64,000 nt of DNA from Monilinia fructicola. Its lineage: Eukaryota; Ascomycota; Leotiomycetes; Helotiales; Sclerotiniaceae. The stretch covers positions 1,054,001 through 1,118,000 of the forward strand of contig VICG01000013.1 in assembly GCA_008692225.1 (NCBI GenBank), given 5' to 3'. Below are positions 61,764 to 64,000 of this stretch, piece after piece. How positions within the stretch are numbered: position 1 is the first letter of the stretch; each line of letters begins with the position of its first letter. Under the pieces are notes generated by a model that saw only the letters and a list, made by a program, of their open reading frames with translations, ran no database searches and was not told the DNA's origin. A program made the position numbers and the translations under genes.

Positions 61764-63193
61764 AAGAGTGAGTAGTCTTCATTCTGAGAGATGTGTCAAA
61801 AATCAGAACTTATGAAGCGAAATGAAGGGGCACAAATGCACACCCCTGCAAAAATGGTTTTCGAAACAACTTTGTATGGGTAGGATATAGCAGTTTGGAC
61901 CAAGTTTATCAATCACCATAATAGGCATTGAAAGATAATTAGGACTACTGACATATTGAAGTCAGTATGAACGGCTCGGGGGATTTATGGGTTTGGAGTG
62001 GAGTTGAGAATCTGTGAATGCCGTATACTTCTTGTCCCAGAGCCGTTTTGGATATTCATATTTAATATGGCTTAACAAAAGCGTGTCGGTACTGGAAGAT
62101 CTCACAATCAAGGGAGAAGTGTTGAACTTGGTAATATTTGATACCGAAACAGAAGGCAAACAAAAGGCAGATACTGGCCAACCCGTTTACCTTGAAGCTC
62201 TTACACAATAAAAACAAATGCAACAAACATACAGAATGAAAAAATTTACCTGAATATCTAGATGGGTTGTAAACAGTTTATTCCTTTGAAGGAGTATGCC
62301 AAACGACGACAGACCTTGGGAATGGGCTAAAAGCTAACTCCAAAGCTCGGGATATAAATTTGCGAATACAAACCCTCCATCACTCACCTCTTACATTAAT
62401 ACAGTAGATACGTGAGACTTAAGTCACACCGCTAATTACAGGCTTCTTAAATGGGTTGTAGGTCAGTCTCTAAGATCGGGGGCCAATGAATTGGTTGACT
62501 CCAATGCTCGTGCAACCCAAGGTTAGGGTTTCTTGTGACATGCACCGCTTGAAAGGTACAACTGTATAGAAGAAATGAGAATAAAACTTGTTATCAAATC
62601 AGAGAGAAATAATTCATTCTTGATCATTCAGAAGTTCAATTAGACACTCAACCTCTGCAATATCAGAAGAGGAGGTGGAGATTCCGATTGCTATCTTATG
62701 AAATAAAGCAATGAATGTCATTATTCTTGTTTCAAGAAATGTTCCAGAAGCATTGATAGAAGAAGAGGGGCTCTTTCTGGCATATCTTGTGGTACCAAAA
62801 CGTTGGGAGATTTAATGCGGTAGAAGAAGAGAGGCTTTTTCTGGCATTTCTTGTGAAATCAGTCAGTTGGAAGATCTGACTCCAGGGAAATACTTAGCTT
62901 AAATACCGGTAGTTTTGGTAAGATACACAAGATGTATGGAGATTACAGAACCACAGTCGAGGTATACAAGGCCAGCCGGTATCTAAATAATCCTCCACAG
63001 TCATATCGTTCATACATTCGCTTACCTAGGTATATATTTTATTCATCTTCCATCAGAGAAATATTCAACAACACAAGCACTCCTCATCGACATTGGAATC
63101 GCACCTCAACAAAATACACTTGTTCAGTCTTTGGCTTTCCAATATCATCTATCAGTTTATCGTAGATAATCACCACCGCAACGTTTCACAATA
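61764..63193. other. Intergenic in the decaying zone
   Basis: No supported gene. About 62757-62880 is a two-unit direct repeat of about 64 bp (AGAAGAAGAGGGGCTCTTTC and AGAAGAAGAGAGGCTTTTTC). Confidence 0.45.
62757..62880. repeat. Two-copy direct repeat, about 64-bp unit
   Basis: Both copies read AGAAGAAGAG-R-GGCT-TTTCTGGCAT-TCTTGTG and end in GTTGG-AGAT. They start near 62759 and 62823. Confidence 0.65.
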
Positions 63194-63903
63194 ATGCTGC
63201 TCGAGAAATTGATTGACATAGTCGTCACCATGATATCAGAGACTGAAACTCTACTGCCATCACCGTTAACATGGCAAGACATGAAGAACCTTACGAGATC
63301 TAAATACGTCAATGTTGAAGATGGGGAACTGGAACAGTATAAACCTTAAATACTGAACAGTTTCGCAGAACTCAGGGAAAGGCAGACGAACCGAAAGCGA
63401 TCCAGAGAACAAAGAGAACTGGAAGAAGACTCCTTCGAATTGCCACTCAACTTAGATCAAACCCATTTGCATTCTGCGACGTCCTACAACCGCGACCGGA
63501 CACCCCCAGAAAGTCCAGATGCACAAGAAACATTTGTGTCTGAGTCACGACCGGAAGTTGATGATACTCTTGCTGTAAGCCAACATCTGTTTGAAACCTC
63601 AAGCTTGGATTTTGATACCTGGTATAGTCTGAAGTTAAATTCATATGGGTGCTCGACCGCCTGAGTAACCAGTACGAGGGGGCAATTTATAGATATGGCC
63701 GTTGCTCAAAAAGCTATGTGAGCTCTGACTGGCTAAATTCAAACGGAATCGAGTCCGCAGACAAACAAATCCGACTGCAATGGCATTTGCATGTTGATGG
63801 TAAACAGCCCGACAAACACTTCCATACGAACTTCATCATTATGAGTAAGGAGATGCTCGAACGTGACATAATTCTAGGTAGCAAATGCAGAGATACGCAT
63901 TAA
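63194..63903 (+). pseudogene. Retropepsin-like gene, copy 3, broken
   Basis: The frame opens at 63194 (MLLEKLIDIVVTMISETETL), reaches TAA at 63347-63349 in the middle of a protein-like stretch, continues in the same frame (ILNSFAELRERQTNRKRSRE and an acidic, Pro/Ser-rich linker) to 63664, and then changes frame. The last part, 63649-63903, has CSKSYVSSDWL, a LQWHLHV strand, HTNFIIMSKEMLERDIILG and ends at 63903. Strand order matches copies 1 and 2. The position where the catalytic Asp-Thr-Gly is expected reads RYGRCS, so the active site appears lost. Assignment rests on pattern only. Confidence 0.45.
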
Positions 63904-64000
63904 AACAAGTAAATTGACCACAACAAGCAAGCTACCAATACTAGATTTGATCAAGGTACATGCCAGCAGAGTCTCATTCAACCCCCCTATTGTTCGTCTC

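Noticed and set aside
54319..63903. Complete LTR retrotransposon
   Set aside because: No reverse transcriptase, RNase H or integrase motif and no pair of matching long terminal repeats could be found around the protease-like genes.
1..64000. CRISPR arrays, bacterial operons, plasmid origins or integrated virus genes
   Set aside because: Spliceosomal introns and fungal gene content throughout; no regularly spaced identical repeats with unique spacers and no capsid or polymerase-like frame was seen.

Overview
The window looks like nuclear chromosomal DNA of a filamentous ascomycete. Genes carry short introns (mostly 48-110 nt) with GTRNGT donors, CTAAC-type branch points and YAG acceptors. Intergenic DNA is long and AT-rich, and the housekeeping gene set is typical of Pezizomycotina. 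A leotiomycete of the Botrytis/Sclerotinia type is my best guess from protein style and gene content. That is inference, not a database result.

Left part (1-13.2 kb). An MsrB methionine sulfoxide reductase gene (933-1687) and an unrecognised two-exon protein (4202-5450, minus) are followed by almost 8 kb with no credible gene. This gap (5.5-13.2 kb) is filled by a very degenerate tandem-repeat field built on a core like TTTTCAGATATGCAACA. It also holds a diverged second copy of the sequence upstream of msrB.

Centre (13.2-45.5 kb). This is a normal gene neighbourhood: a Rec114-like meiotic protein (13220-15324, minus) head to head with an Rsc9-like ARID subunit of the RSC remodeler (15974-19268); a mitochondrial oxoglutarate/malate-type carrier (20911-21927); an Nse2/Mms21-type SUMO ligase (27043-28270); a Nudix hydrolase (29389-29983); a Git1-like glycerophosphodiester/phosphate MFS transporter (32146-33858); a single-pass Ser/Thr-rich membrane protein (34914-36909); a monocarboxylate-type MFS transporter (38290-40153); Pex11 (42698-43458) head to head with a fungal Fpg DNA glycosylase (44052-45508). 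Three of these genes (rsc9, Nudix, Git1-like) are interrupted only by single extra bases, usually in short homopolymers. That pattern fits sequencing error better than decay, but it should be tested.

Right part (47.9-64 kb). A full-length PDR-type ABC transporter (47861-52760, eight exons) is the last healthy gene. Beyond it lies an accessory-looking zone: a G-rich, strand-asymmetric block, three diverged retropepsin-like genes (54319-55641, 61011-61763, 63194-63903), and a DUF6594-type membrane protein gene (57111-58596). All four genes carry stops or frameshifts, several of the stops being the CAA->TAA or CGA->TGA kind expected from C-to-T mutation. The zone also has one intron-containing tRNA-Thr(UGU) with an inverted partial copy about 220 bp away.

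The genes do not form one pathway. Themes are meiosis and genome maintenance (rec114, nse2, fpg, rsc9), membrane transport, and organelle biology (pex11, carrier). The two most unusual parts are the degenerate repeat field at 7-12 kb and the cluster of decaying retropepsin-like genes at 54-64 kb.
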